Below the pieces are notes generated by a model. It was not told the DNA's origin. It saw only the letters and a list, made by a program, of their open reading frames with translations, and searched no databases. DNA of 64,000 bases from CANKHA01 sp963731585 (GTDB lineage: Bacteria > Pseudomonadota > Alphaproteobacteria > Rhizobiales > Xanthobacteraceae), in assembly GCA_963731585.1 (NCBI GenBank), contig CAVSWC010000013.1, positions 786,483 to 850,482 on the forward strand. The letters are read 5' to 3'. Shown in pieces: positions 16,137-29,662 of this stretch (the first letter of the stretch is position 1; each line of letters opens with the position of its first letter). The position numbers and the translations under genes were made by a program.

Positions 16137-19126
16137 CCCCAAGGAATTCGCCTGGCAAGAAAACCTCGCAGATCGGCCGAGCATCCGCGCCATCGCTCGC
16201 GGAGCAGGTGGTCGCGGCTCCCAAAGTAGCATCGCCGGAGGCGGCACGCGCGCTCCTGGAACGCGACCTTGGCGCCGCCGGCAAGGAACTGGAGCCGCTT
16301 TTCGCCAGTCACCCGCATGTCAGGGCGCTGATCGAGGGAATTGCCGAAGGCTCTCCTTATCTTTGGGACCTTGATCTGCAAGGATCCCGCGCGGCTCGTC
16401 ACGCTCCTCGACGGCGGATCCAGAGCGACATCTTGCGTCGCTGCTCGCCACGCAGCTTCGCCGCGGTTGACGCCGCGCAGGACGAAGCAGACGCCATGCG
16501 GCAGCTGCGCGTCATGAAAGCGGAGGCGGCGCTCTTGATCGCGCTGGCCGACATCGGCGGGCTCTGGCCGCTGCAACAGGTCACCCGTGCGCTGACCGAC
16601 CTCGCCGACGCGGCCGTACGGGCGGCGCGTGCGCTTCCTGCTGCGCGAAGCGGTGCGCGCGCGGCAAGCTGCAGCCGCGCGACCCCGCACAGCCGGAGCA
16701 GGGCTCAGGCTATGTCGTGGTGGCCATGGGCAAGATGGGCGCGCTTCGAGCTGAATTATTCCAGCGACGTCGATCTCATCGTCTTCTTCGATCCGGACGC
16801 GCCAGCGCTCGATCGGGATGCGGACGCCGGCCAACTTTATGTGCGCGTCACCGCGCGGGCTGGTGAAGCTTTTGCAGGAGCGCACGGCGGACGGTTACGT
16901 CTTCCGCGTCGATCTGCGGCTGCGGCCCGACCCGGCCTCGACGCAGGTCGCGGTCTCGTTGCCGGCCGCGCTGAATTATTACGAGAGCGTCGGCCAGAAC
17001 TGGGAGCGCGCAGCGATGATCAAGGCGCGCGCTTGCGCCGGCGACATCGCCGCCGGGAGAAGCGCTGCTGAACGAGCTCGGCGCCTTTCATCTGGCGCAA
17101 ATACCTCGACTTTGCCGCCATCACCGACGTCCAGGCGATGAAGCAGCAGATCCACGCCTATAAAGGTCACGGCGAGATCGCGATCGAGGGGCCATAACAT
17201 CAAGCTCGGGCGCGGCGGCATCCGCGAGATCGAATTCTTCGTGCAGACGCAGCAGCTGATCGCGGGCGGGCGACATCCGCAGTTGCGCGGCCGCGAGCAC
17301 GCTGGCGCATGCTGGACGTGCTGGCCGAGGGCGGCTGGATCAGCGCGGAAGCGCGCGACGATATGGCGGCGGCTTACGATTTCCTGCGCAAGGTCGAGCA
17401 TCGCCTGCAGATGGTGGCGGACGAGCAGACGCAGACCCTGCCGGCGGATCGCGAGGGGACCGAGCGCTTCGCGCGATTTCTTGGTTTCGACAGCCGCGAC
17501 GATTTTGCGGCCGTGCTGGCCGTGCACCTGCGCAACGTGCAGCGCCACTATGAGCAGCTGTTTGCGGCGACGCCCGCCGTCGGCGGAGAGGAGCGCGGCT
17601 TTGCTTTTCCGAAAGACAAGGACGATGCGGCGACGCTCGACAATCTGTCGGCGATGGGTTTCCGCAATCCGCTGCGGATCTCGGAGGGCGTACGGCACTG
17701 GCTTTCGGGCAGCTACCGCACGCTGGCAAGTGAGACCGCGCGGCAGCATTTGGCGGCGTTATTGCCGTCGCTGCTGCGCTCTATCGCGAAGACGGAAAAC
17801 CGCGAAACCGTGTTCGTTGCTTTCGACCATTTCCTCACCGAGCTGCATGCCGGCAGCCGCCTATTCTCGCTGCTGCGGCAAAATCCCGACCTGGTGGGAT
17901 TCATGGTGCTCATTCTCGGCACCGCGCCGCGGCTCGCCGACATTCTTGCGCGTTATCCGCATGTGATCGATCCGCTGCTGGAGCCGGGATTTTTCGGCTC
18001 GCTGCCGGATGAGGCCAAGCTGCGCGCCGAATGGGAACGAGCGATCGGGCAGACCACCTCCTATGAGGATTTTCTCGATCGCATCCGTATGTTCGGCCAG
18101 GAGCAGATGTTCCTGATCGGCGCGCGCGTCCTGTCGGAGACGGTATCCGCCGGACAGGCCGGCGACGCCTTTGCTCACCTGGCGGATGTGATGATCCGAG
18201 CCCTCGACTGTGCGGTGCAAGAGGATTTTGCGCAGACTCACGGTCGCGTAGCGGGGCAGCAAACCGCGCTGCTGGCCTTGGGCAAGCTTGGCGGCCGCGA
18301 AATGACTGCGAGCTCCGACCTCGATCTTATCATGGTTTATGACTTTGACGCCGATGCGCCGCTATCTGACGGGGCGCGTCCGCTCTACGGCAGCCAATAC
18401 TTCGCGCGGCTGACACAACGGCTGATCAGCGCGCTGACCGTGCAGACCAACTATGGCGTGCTTTATCCGGTGGACATGCGCTTGCGGCCCTCAGGCCGCT
18501 CCGGACCGTTGGCGACGCAGCTCGCAGGCTTCGAGAGCTACCAGGAAAAGGAAGCCTGGACCTGGGAGCATCTGGCGTTGACGCGGGCGCGGATCGTGTC
18601 GGCGTCGTCGCCGCAATTCGAAAGCCGTGTGGCCGACGTCATCCGCACCGCGCTCAGCCGCAGGCGTGACGCCACCGCGGTAGCCGGCGATGTGGTCGAG
18701 ATGCGGCGCGCCATCGCTACCGAAAAAGGCGATAGCGACCGCTGGGATTTAAAATTCGCCGCCGGCGGCCTGGTCGATCTCGAATTCATCGCGCAATATC
18801 TGCAGCTCGTGCATGCCGCCGACCATCCGGACATTCTGCAGACCTCGACCGCGCGGGTGCTGGACAGGGCATGGCAGTTGGGTCTTTTGCCCACGGCGGA
18901 AGCCGAAGTCCTGCGCCCGGCGGTGCGGCTCTATCAGAACCTGACGCAGATCCTGCGGCTTTGCCTGCCCGGCGCCTTCGATCCGAAAACCGCAGGCGCC
19001 GGCTTGCTGCGTCTCCTGGTGCGCGCGGGCGACGTGCCGGATTTCGCCACCCTGGATGCGCATGTGGCGGAGACCGAGGATAAGGTGCGGGAGAGCTTTG
19101 CGCGGATCCTGGGTGAAGCGCCCTAA
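16133..19126 (+). CDS. glnE: Bifunctional glutamine synthetase adenylyltransferase/deadenylase (many frameshifts in 5' half)
   Basis: GlnE adds and removes AMP on glutamine synthetase in response to PII signalling. The span of 2994 bases, about 997 codons, fits the family. Both nucleotidyltransferase domains are seen: FELNYSSDVDLIVFFDP near 16745 and GGREMTASSDLDLIMVYDFD near 18290, each with the GxS.D.D active-site pattern. Helical linkers lie between and after. The 3' part from 17309 is one intact 605-residue frame. The 5' part needs frame changes near 16370, 16440, 16625, 16850, 17060, 17185 and 17300. The ATG at 16133 overlaps the presumed kinase stop. The order degP, two-component system, glnE supports the call. 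Confidence 0.88.
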
Positions 19127-19186
19127 CGCGTCGCAAGCGACGTGGGATCCGCTTCGCAGATCAAAATGCGCCGATCTGGAGAGTTA

Positions 19187-21540
<2,354 letters not shown>

Positions 21541-21733
21541 CTTGGCCTCCGTTTTGATTGTCGACCCCTCACCGCGCGATCCAGGAAGGATGTCGCGCAT
21601 CTCTCCGAATCACGTCGATAAGAATCGAATCGCCATGATTTGTCGAGAGTCTCGAAATCAATATTTGCCTGGCGCTTCAAAAAATATTGCGGCGGCATCG
21701 AAAAAATACTGCGTGACGAATTGACGAGTCCGA

Positions 21734-24402
21734 TCAGGTGCTTGCCGCGGGCTCGGCGGTGTCGGCAAGCGCCCGCTGCACGATATCGCTCACATCGCGC
21801 GACAGTTCGGCAGCCGCCGCGACGCGCCGCAGGGCCGCTAGCGCGGCCGCGCGCCGTCCGGATTCCATAGAGCGCCAGCTCTTGAACGCAGAAAGCAGGC
21901 GCGCGGCGACCTGCGGATTCTTCTCGTCAAGCGCGAGCACGTTATCGACGATGAATTCGTAGCCGCCGCCGTCGGCGCGGTTGAATTGCGTCATGTTGCC
22001 TTGTGCGAAAGCACCAATGAGCGACCGCACGCGGTTGGGATTGGAGTGCGAAAAGGCCGGGTGCAGCGTGAGGCGGCGCACGCGATCAAGCGTGCCGGCC
22101 TCGGGAATCCCGGCCTGCAGCGAGAACCATTTGTCGAGGATGAGCGGATCGCCGGCATAGCGGTGATAGAAATCCTCGATCGCATCGGCGCGCTGCGGCA
22201 CGTCGTGCAGCGACAACGTCCCGAGCGCGGCCATGCGATCGGTCATATTGCCGGCGGCGTGATATTGCCGAGCCGCGCGCTCGATCCCTTCGGCATTGCC
22301 GTCGGCCGCCAGCAGGTCGAGACAGGCATTCTTCAGGAAACGCCGGCCGGCGCTGGCGGCGTCGGGGCTATAGGGGCCGTCGTCCTTCATGCGGTCGTAG
22401 GTTTCATCCAGCGTGCCGGCAAGGCGCCGGCCGATAGCGGCGCGCAGGCCGGCGCGCGCCGCGAAGATGGCGTCGGGATTGATGTCACTGCCGACCTCGC
22501 GCGCGATATCGGCTTCCCCGGGAACCGACAAAGCCTGCGCGATGAAGGCGGGCTCCAGCCGGGCGTCGGTCAGGATCTCGGCCATCGCCGCAATCAGGTC
22601 CTCGTGCGTGGCATCCGCGCGGGTCTGACGCACCTCAGCCAGCACGATCCCCATCGCCAGGACCTGCACCGACTGCCAGCGATTGAACGGATCGCTATCG
22701 TGGGCCGCGCAGAAAACTGAGCTCGGCCGGCAAAATATTGGCAGTCAGCTTGATCGGCGCGGAGAAGCCGCGGTTGAGCGAGAGGACCGGCCGCTCGCCA
22801 ATATCGATGAATACAAAGGTCTCCGCCGCGTTGGTGAGCGTGAGCACACCACGCTCTACGGTCTTTCCGCCGGCCAGCGTCAGCGGCAGGTCGTGGCCAT
22901 CTTTGCCGACAAGGCCGATGGCCAGGGGCATCAGCATCGGTTGCTTTACGGGCTGATTGGGCGTCGGCGGCACCGCCTGCGCGAGGTCGAGCCGGTAGGT
23001 CTTGGCCCTCTCGTCCCAAGTGCCGTTGGCCACCACCTCCGGCGTACCGGCCTGTGAATACCAGCGCATGAAGGCCGGCATATCGAGGTCGCTCACGTCG
23101 GCGAAACAGCGCAATGAATTGCTCGACCGTGGCGGCCTGTCCGTCGTGACGGGAGAAATAAAGGTCCATGCCTTTGCGGAATTTTTCCGCGCCGATCAGC
23201 GTCTTCACCATCCGCACCACCTCGGCGCCTTTTTCGTACACAGTGGCGGTGTAGAAGTTGTTGATCTCGCGATAAAGCTCCGGCCGTACCGGATGCGCGA
23301 GCGGACCGGCATCCTCGACAAATTGATGTCCGCGCAATACCCGCACGTCGCTGATGCGCTTGACTGGGCGCGAGCGCTGGTCGGCGGTGAATTCCTGATC
23401 GCGGAAAACCGTCAGCCCTTCCTTCAGGCAGAGCTGGAACCAGTCGCGGCAGGTGATGCGGTTGCCGGTCCAGTTGTGGAAATATTCATGCGCGATAATT
23501 GCTTCGATCGAGGCAAAATCGCCGTCGGTTGCGGTATCCGCGGAGGCGAGCACATATTTGTCGTTGAAGACGTTGAGGCCCTTATTCTCCATCGCCCCCA
23601 TGTTGAAGTCGGAGACGGCCACGATCATGAAAATATCCAGATCATATTCCCGGCCGAAAACCTGCTCGTCCCATTCCATGGCGCGTTTGAGCGAATCCAT
23701 GGCATAGCCGCAGCGGCTCTCCTTGCCGGGTTCAACATAAATTTTCAGCGCCACCTCGCGCCCGGACATGGTGCGGAAGCTGTCTTCGACGCAGCCGAGC
23801 GTGCCGCCCACCAGCGCGAAGAGATAAGACGGCTTTGGGAACGGATCGTGCCATTGCGCAAAATGCCGGCCGCCCGGCAGGTCGCCCTGCGCGACAAGGT
23901 TGCCGTTGGCGAGCAGCACCGGCGCTTCGGCTTTGTCCGCCTCGATGCGGGTGGTGTAGATCGCCATCACGTCCGGACGGTCGGGAAAATAGGTGATGCG
24001 GCGAAAGCCTTCGGCTTCGCATTGGGTGCAGTAGGTACCGCTCGAGCGATAAAGGCCCGAGAGCTGCGTGTTGGCGGACGGGTCGACGAGCGTTTCGAGC
24101 TCGAGGCGGAACGGTCCCGGAGGCGCCTGCGAAATCGTCAGCCGGTCGGGCGTGGCGACATAAGCTTCCTGCGCAAGCGGGACGCCGTCAATCGCCACTG
24201 AAACAAGACTCAGGCCGTCGCCGTCCAGCACGAGCGGCGCGGGGGCGGCAGTCGCGCTGTTCGGCCGCATCGCCAGGCGGGCCCGCACGCGGGATGCGGT
24301 CGGATGCAGCGACACATCGAGATGCACGGTGTCGACCAGCCATTCGGGCGGGCGGTAGTCCTGCAGGCGAATCGGCGGGGCCTGTTCCGTACGCATCATC
24401 AT
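21734..24402 (-). CDS. pepN: Aminopeptidase N (frameshifted)
   Basis: A zinc M1 aminopeptidase of about 889 codons, the usual PepN length, that trims N-terminal residues from peptides in the cytoplasm. The N-terminal saddle domain is followed by the exopeptidase motif GAMEN (about residue 267), the zinc site HEYFHNW with a distal Glu in LKEGLTVFRDQEF, and the alpha-helical C-terminal domain (SLHDVPQRADAIEDFYHRY). Frame changes are needed near 23105 and 22695. The ATG overlaps the stop of the upstream CDF transporter gene (ATGA), so the two are co-translated. Confidence 0.88.
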
Positions 24403-25771
24403 GCCTTCGGTTCCGTGTGGCCGATCACGCGTTTGATTTCCGGCATCCGCTGCCGCAGCGCGCGTTCGACCGCGTCAACATTCTCGTGCACCGCCTGCAC
24501 GGTAAGTTCGGCATCAGCATGGCAATGGAAGTTCACGATCTCTCCGCTGTCGGTCTCACGCACGCGCACATCATGGATGTCACGGATCGCGCCGGTTTCG
24601 GCGGCGATCTGCGCCAGCACGGTCTGCACCTCTTTGACGCGGCTGCCACTGGCGTCGCGGCCCGCCAAACCGTCCATCTGCATGGGCTCGATATGCGTCT
24701 CCACTTCGACCTCCGGGCCAAGCTCACGGCAGACCGCATCCTCAAGCCCGCTCGCGATCTCATGCGCATCGCCCAGTTTCAATTGTCCTTCCACTTCGAG
24801 GTCGACGGCTATCGCAAGCCTGCCTGCGATGGAATGCACTGTGACGTGATGCACCGCCAGCGCCTGGTTGCGTGCGATCACCATGACGCGCTCGATGACG
24901 GTTTCACTGTCCAGCGCGCGCGGGTCGGCGGTCAGCACCACTTCGGCGGAAGGCAATGCCTCCTGCACCGAATGGATGACGTTATCCTTCAGCTCTGTGA
25001 CGCGGTCGAGCGGCAAGGTGCGGCTGACCGTGACACCGAGGTCGACGAAGAGCTTGTTTCCCACCGGGCGCGCCCGCACCCGTTCGACGGAAACAACGCC
25101 GGGGATGGCGCTCGCAGCCGCACTGATCGCTTCGGCGGCGCCCAGCGGTGCCGTGTCGGTGAGGGTCTCGATGGTGCGGCGGCCGAGCCGCCATCCCGCG
25201 AGGCAGACGAAAATAGCGACCACGACCGCCGCCGCGGCGTCCGCCCAGGGCAGGCCGAGCGTCGACGCCGCCGAGCCCAACGAGCACTGCCAGCGACGAA
25301 TACATGTCGGAACTGAAATGCAGCGCGTCGGCTTCCAGCGCCTCGCTGGACGTTTCTTTGGCGACTTTGTAGAGCGCTCGGGCACGGAAGAAGTCAACGA
25401 CGACCGACACCATCATCACGGCAAAGGCCGCAAGCGTCGCTTCGACCGCGTGGTCTCCGTTGAGTAGCAATCGCCGCACCGCCTCCCAGATCACCACGCC
25501 AGAAAGAACGAACAGCAAGGCCGTCTCCGCCAGCGCGGAAACGCTCTCGACTTTGCCATGGCCGTAGTGATGCTCGGCATCGGCAGGCTTGCCGGAAATA
25601 CGCACGGCGAAATAGGTCATCACGGTGGCGATGAAGTCGATGAAAGAGTGCCCCGCCTCCGACAGGATCGCCAGCGAGCCCGACATCACCCCGACAATCG
25701 CCTTGGCGATGGTCAGATCCGGCCGAGGCGGCCATCGAGGTGAGCGCGACCCGTTCCTTGATATCCTGCAT
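24399..25771 (-). CDS. Cation diffusion facilitator (CDF) metal transporter (frameshifted)
   Basis: An inner-membrane divalent metal exporter. Joined segments give about 457 residues. Metal-site HxxxD motifs occur in two membrane helices (EAGHSFIDFIA and DALHFSSDMYSS). The N-terminus reads MQDIKERVALTSMAASAG, and the second metal helix follows the signature MSGSLAILSEAGHS. The long C-terminal part holds two cytoplasmic ferredoxin-like modules (NKLFVDLGVTVSRTLPLDRV; EIVNFHCHADAELTVQAVHE), so it is longer than the minimal CDF. Frame changes lie near 25715 and 25275. It overlaps pepN. The metal (Zn, Fe or Mn) cannot be decided. Confidence 0.82.
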
Positions 25772-25870
25772 GGAGTGACGGGTAGCGAGGCGCCTTGAAG
25801 GCGTCAATGCCGAGCGAAAGCGAGAATGCGAAGCATTCCAAAGTAAGATGATCGAGGCGTGCCGCTGGCG

Positions 25871-26494
25871 TTAAGGGCAATGCGCGCCGCTATCGATCCA
25901 GGCCTGAATGAGCTCGCCGAGCCGCGCCTGCGTGCCGGGGGCGGGCGTGCGACCTTGGCCGGGATTCCAGCCCCAGGCAACCAGGTCGTCCTTCGCGAAG
26001 TGCTCATGCAGCAGGGCCAGGGTGCGTCCGCCGTTACGCGCCGGGTCTTTCAGCTGCGCGCAAATTTCGCCGGTCGATTTGCCTTCCCAAGCCATTTCAA
26101 TCGGAGCCAGGCCCCAGCGGGCATGGCCAGGGATGCTTTGATAGCTCGCTCTTTCGGACAATGTGAAGTTACGTTCCGTGTGGCAGGCGTTGCATGTGTT
26201 ACCGGCCACGCCGTGTCCGCCGTCGCCCCGCGGGACAGGCGGCTGGTGAAGGTGCGCATCGTCGCCTTGCAGCGGACGGTTGCCCGCCGGGTGGCAATTC
26301 ATGCAGCGTGGATGCGTGATGACCTTGGCGCTTTCGTTGAACAACGCGCGCGACCGCGCGGCAGTGTCCGCGATGCCCGTGAAATCCGAAGGAGGACGCA
26401 ACTCGTTGGTTTTTTGGGCGAGAGCGGTGCCGCCGGTGAAAACGAGAGCGCAAGCGGCTCCGGCAATCCATCCCATTCGAGCGATCGAGTGCAT
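25871..26494 (-). CDS. Periplasmic diheme c-type cytochrome-like protein
   Basis: A 207-residue exported protein with signal peptide ending at TALAQ and two haem-attachment sites, CMNCH (about residue 64) and CNACH (about residue 99). The spacing and the motif PRCMNCHPAGNRPLQGDD resemble the small cytochrome subunits associated with isoquinoline 1-oxidoreductase/aldehyde oxidase-type enzymes. No oxidoreductase gene is adjacent, so its electron partner is unknown. It would depend on the ccm machinery found elsewhere in this window. The two methionines at 26494 and 26476 are both possible starts. Confidence 0.75.
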   Translation of the reverse strand: MHSIARMGWIAGAACALVFTGGTALAQKTNELRPPSDFTGIADTAARSRALFNESAKVITHPRCMNCHPAGNRPLQGDDAHLHQPPVPRGDGGHGVAGNTCNACHTERNFTLSERASYQSIPGHARWGLAPIEMAWEGKSTGEICAQLKDPARNGGRTLALLHEHFAKDDLVAWGWNPGQGRTPAPGTQARLGELIQAWIDSGAHCP

Positions 26495-26614
26495 AGCGAG
26501 CGTCCTTTCCGGCCATCATTGTCTCTGCTCTAACGCGCAGGCCGGCGGATGGGTTCACTGAACACCGCCGGCGCCGCTACAATACCGCCCGGCGCGAACC
26601 TGGCTGGGAGAACA

Positions 26615-27574
26615 ATGACTGAACGCACGCAGTTAAACGCGGTTGCGATCCGCTCGCGGCTCGTTTTAGAGATCGCCTCCGAGCTGGCGGGCGGCATGGA
26701 CCGCAGCATCCGCGTTGCGGAGGTGCGCCTGCGCGGCCTCGCGAACGAGCATGCGCTGCGGCTTTCGTCGCTCAGCACCATCGGCGTTATATCCGATGTC
26801 GTTGAGGGACGGTTGGACATGGCGATGGTCAACCCCTCCGCCGCTCTGACGCTGGCCTATAGGGGAAAGGGACCGTTTGCGCTTGCTATGCCGGTACGGA
26901 CGATCGCGGTGATCCCGTCGGCCGACTACTACGTTTTTGCAGTCAAAAAGGAAACCGGCCTCACCCGCTTCGAGGACATCGCCGCTAGGCGCGCGCCGTT
27001 GCGCATCCTGCTGCGCGGCGTGCCCGATCATTTCCTGCATGTGATGCTGGACGACATCGCCGCGGCGGCGGGCTTCTCGGTGCAGGACATCGCGGCCTGG
27101 GGCGGCGCGCTGCGCAAAGCGGGCCCGCATCCGCTGCCAGGCGACGAGAAGTTCGCGGCGGTTGCGCGCGGCGAAGCCGACGCGCTGTTCGACGAGGGCG
27201 CCGCCGGCTGGGTTGGCGCCGCCGCGCAAGCAGGCATGACGATCCTGCCGCTCGGGGAGGAGACTTTGCGCGCGCTGGAAGCGATCGGCTATCGCCGCGC
27301 AACGCTGCGGAAAACCGAATTCCCGCAATTGCCGGCTGATGTGCCCACCGTCGACTTCAGCGGCTGGCCGATCTTCGTGCGCGAGGATCTTGCCGGGGAG
27401 CGGGTCAGGCAAATCTGTGCCGCGCTGCAAGCGCGCAAGGACCGGATCGCCTGGCAACAGCCCGGATCGCTGCCGCTCGAGCGCATGTGCATCGACGTCC
27501 CCGATGCGCCTATGGGCGTGCCGCTGCATCCCGCCGCCGAGTGCTTCTGGCGCGAATGCGGCTATCTGAAGTAA
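26615..27574 (+). CDS. TAXI-family TRAP solute receptor-like protein without signal peptide
   Basis: A 319-residue protein with the TAXI-type fold: GVISDVVEGRLDMAMVNPSA near the N-terminus, YYVFAVKKETGLTRFEDIA in the middle, and a FDEGAAGWVGAAAQ loop in the second lobe. The start at 26615 follows GGGAG. It gives MTERTQLNAVAIRSRL with no signal peptide, whereas true TRAP receptors are exported. No TRAP permease is adjacent. It may be a cytoplasmic sensor or an enzyme-like derivative, which is inference. dusA begins 12 bases after its stop on the same strand. Confidence 0.7.
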   Translation: MTERTQLNAVAIRSRLVLEIASELAGGMDRSIRVAEVRLRGLANEHALRLSSLSTIGVISDVVEGRLDMAMVNPSAALTLAYRGKGPFALAMPVRTIAVIPSADYYVFAVKKETGLTRFEDIAARRAPLRILLRGVPDHFLHVMLDDIAAAAGFSVQDIAAWGGALRKAGPHPLPGDEKFAAVARGEADALFDEGAAGWVGAAAQAGMTILPLGEETLRALEAIGYRRATLRKTEFPQLPADVPTVDFSGWPIFVREDLAGERVRQICAALQARKDRIAWQQPGSLPLERMCIDVPDAPMGVPLHPAAECFWRECGYLK

Positions 27575-27586
27575 AAGCTGCCCTAT

Positions 27587-28607
27587 ATGGATATGATGAA
27601 AGACAATAGCCTGACTACGGCGCGGCGCTTTTCCGTGGCGCCGATGATGGAATGGACCGACCGGCATTGCCGTTTCTTCCATCGCCTGCTGACGCGCCGC
27701 GCGCTGCTTTACACCGAGATGCTGACCACCGGCGCGATCATCCATGGTGACCGCAAGCGGCTGCTGGCATTCAACGACGCCGAGCACCCGGTCGCGGTCC
27801 AACTCGGCGGCTCGGACCCGCGGGCGCTGGCGGAATGCGCCAGGATCGCGGAAGACTTCGGCTACGACGAAGCCAATTTGAACGTAGGCTGCCCGTCGGA
27901 CCGGGTGCAGGAAGGCCGCTTCGGCGCCTGCCTGATGGCGGAGCCGCAGCTTGTGGGTGACTGCGTCGCCGCCATGAAGGCCGCCGTGCGGATTCCGGTC
28001 ACGGTGAAAAGCCGCATTGGCATCGACGAGCAGGATCCGGAAGCAGCGCTGGAGGAATTGACGTGCTCGGTGAAAGTGGCGCGGGCCGATGCGCTGATCG
28101 TGCATGCGCGCAAGGCCTGGCTCTGCGGATTGTCGCCGAAAGAAAATCGCGAAGTGCCGCCGCTGGATTACGAGCGCGTCTATCGCCTGAAAGCGGCGCA
28201 TCCCGATCTTCCGATCGTGCTCAACGGCGGCATCGCCACGGTGGAGCAGGCGGTGGCGCATATCGGCCACGTCGACGGCGTGATGATGGGCCGCGCCGCC
28301 TATCAGGAACCGTGGCGGCTGTTGTCGGTCGATCCCGCTGTTGTTCGGAGAGGATGCGGCGTTTGCTTCGCAGCGCGCGGCGGTCGAAGCCTTCATGCCT
28401 TACGTGGAGGCGGAGCTTATGCGCGGCACGCGGCTGCATTCGATCACGCGCCACATGCTTGGGCTGTTCCAGGGCCTGCCGGGCGCGCGCGCCTACCGGC
28501 GTCATCTCGCGACCGAAGCCGTAAAATCCGGCGCCGGAGCGAATGTTCTGCGCGAAGCGCTGGATCGGGTGCGCGAGCGCGCGGTGGCTGAGGAAGCCGC
28601 CGCTTAG
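27587..28607 (+). CDS. dusA: tRNA-dihydrouridine synthase A (frameshifted)
   Basis: FMN enzyme that reduces uridines in the D loop of tRNA. Motifs are APMMEWTDRHCRFF at the start, EMLTTGAI, the catalytic Cys loop ANLNVGCPSDRVQEG, and LPIVLNGGI for phosphate binding. The C-terminal helical domain (HSITRHMLGLFQGLPGARAY) lies in a second frame, and a slip near 28340 joins them. The total of about 340 residues matches DusA. It closely follows the TAXI-like gene and may share its transcript. Confidence 0.9.
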
Positions 28608-28683
28608 GTTACTTGCGCGTGACTTATCGGCCAACGTGCTCCCATTCGATCAAGTCGGAGACAGGTTTTTGCCGGATCATGCG

Positions 28684-29385
28684 CTAAGGATAGGCGCGCA
28701 GCAGCAGCTTGTCCCCGCGCACCTCCCAGCTTTCCAGCCGGTCGAGGAAGCTCATGCCCAGCAGATTAGTGCGCAGCGCGCCGGGTTGCGCGATCAGTGC
28801 CGGAACCGACCGTTCCACAATATTGCCGATCGTGAGGCGGTCGAGCGTTACCGGCGCGACGCGCGCGCGGCCGTTCGCTGTGTCCACATTGGTCGTGTAT
28901 TGCAGCACTTCCAGCGGCAGTCCCGCCGCCTTGGCGGCTTCCTGGGTGAGCACGACTGCGCTGGCGCCGCTGTCGAGCACCATCGACACGCGCGCACCGT
29001 TGACTTGTACCCGCACCGAAAAATCCCCGCCGCGACCGCGGACGATCTCGACAACATTGCCCTTCTGCGCCGCCCAGCCCGGCACCACTTCGGCTATTAC
29101 GCGGTCGCCTATCGCGCGTAAGTCCGAGCGATAGGTATAGCCAACCAGGAGGGCGCCTCCGATCGCTGTCCATATCAGAACCGCTGTCAGTGCCTTGTAA
29201 AGCCGATTGCGAAACATCACGATGACGGCGGCTCCCACCACCGCGGCCCAGACACCGCTCGTTGTCAGCGAGGCCCAGTCATGCTCGGTGAGCCTATTCC
29301 ATAGTTCGCCATCCCGGCTGACGGCCGCGATGCCAAGCGCAAGAAGGATGGCAAGCCAGATAATCCAGGACAGGTGGTTACGCAT
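28684..29385 (-). CDS. Membrane-anchored retropepsin-like aspartic protease (TIGR02281 type)
   Basis: A 233-residue protein with three N-terminal membrane helices, then a single retropepsin domain. The active-site triad reads MVLDSGASAVVL (DSG rather than DTG), and the flap and C-terminal motif LLGMSFLDRLESWEV are conserved. This is the clan AA aspartic protease family found across alphaproteobacteria. It probably works as a dimer on the periplasmic side, and its substrates are unknown. The DUF1289 gene lies eight bases upstream on the same strand, so they form an operon. Confidence 0.85.
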   Translation of the reverse strand: MRNHLSWIIWLAILLALGIAAVSRDGELWNRLTEHDWASLTTSGVWAAVVGAAVIVMFRNRLYKALTAVLIWTAIGGALLVGYTYRSDLRAIGDRVIAEVVPGWAAQKGNVVEIVRGRGGDFSVRVQVNGARVSMVLDSGASAVVLTQEAAKAAGLPLEVLQYTTNVDTANGRARVAPVTLDRLTIGNIVERSVPALIAQPGALRTNLLGMSFLDRLESWEVRGDKLLLRAYP

Positions 29386-29392
29386 TGGCCTT

Positions 29393-29623
29393 TTACGAAG
29401 AAGGGGGCGGCGGCGCTTGCGAAGGCAGGGCTGCGGCCAGCCGCCGGGGCAGATCGGCCATTAAACGGGTTCGAACATCGCCACTCAAACTGCTCCAGGC
29501 TGAGATTTCGCTCAAACTGCGGCCGCAGCCCAAGCAAAGGCCTTTGGCTGCGTGGATAATGCAGACCTTGGTACAGGGGCTTTCAATGGCGGACACGATC
29601 GCCTCCGGTGAATCGCCAGCCAA
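29393..29623 (-). CDS. DUF1289 small cysteine-motif protein
   Basis: A 76-residue cytosolic protein with the DUF1289 signature: SPCTKVC, then GLCLGCGRSLSEISAW and a closing LPRRL. The four cysteines suggest metal or Fe-S binding. Function is unknown. It is translated just ahead of the aspartic protease gene. The ATG at 29623 reads MAGDSPEAIVSAIESPCTK. Confidence 0.85.
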   Translation of the reverse strand: MAGDSPEAIVSAIESPCTKVCIIHAAKGLCLGCGRSLSEISAWSSLSGDVRTRLMADLPRRLAAALPSQAPPPPSS

Positions 29624-29662
29624 GATAAAGACCGCGACCGGGAAGGCAATGCGCCATTAACT

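Noticed and set aside
26666..28396. 576-residue ORF on the minus strand
   Set aside because: It is antisense to the TAXI-like gene and dusA. The length is explained by GC-rich codon bias.
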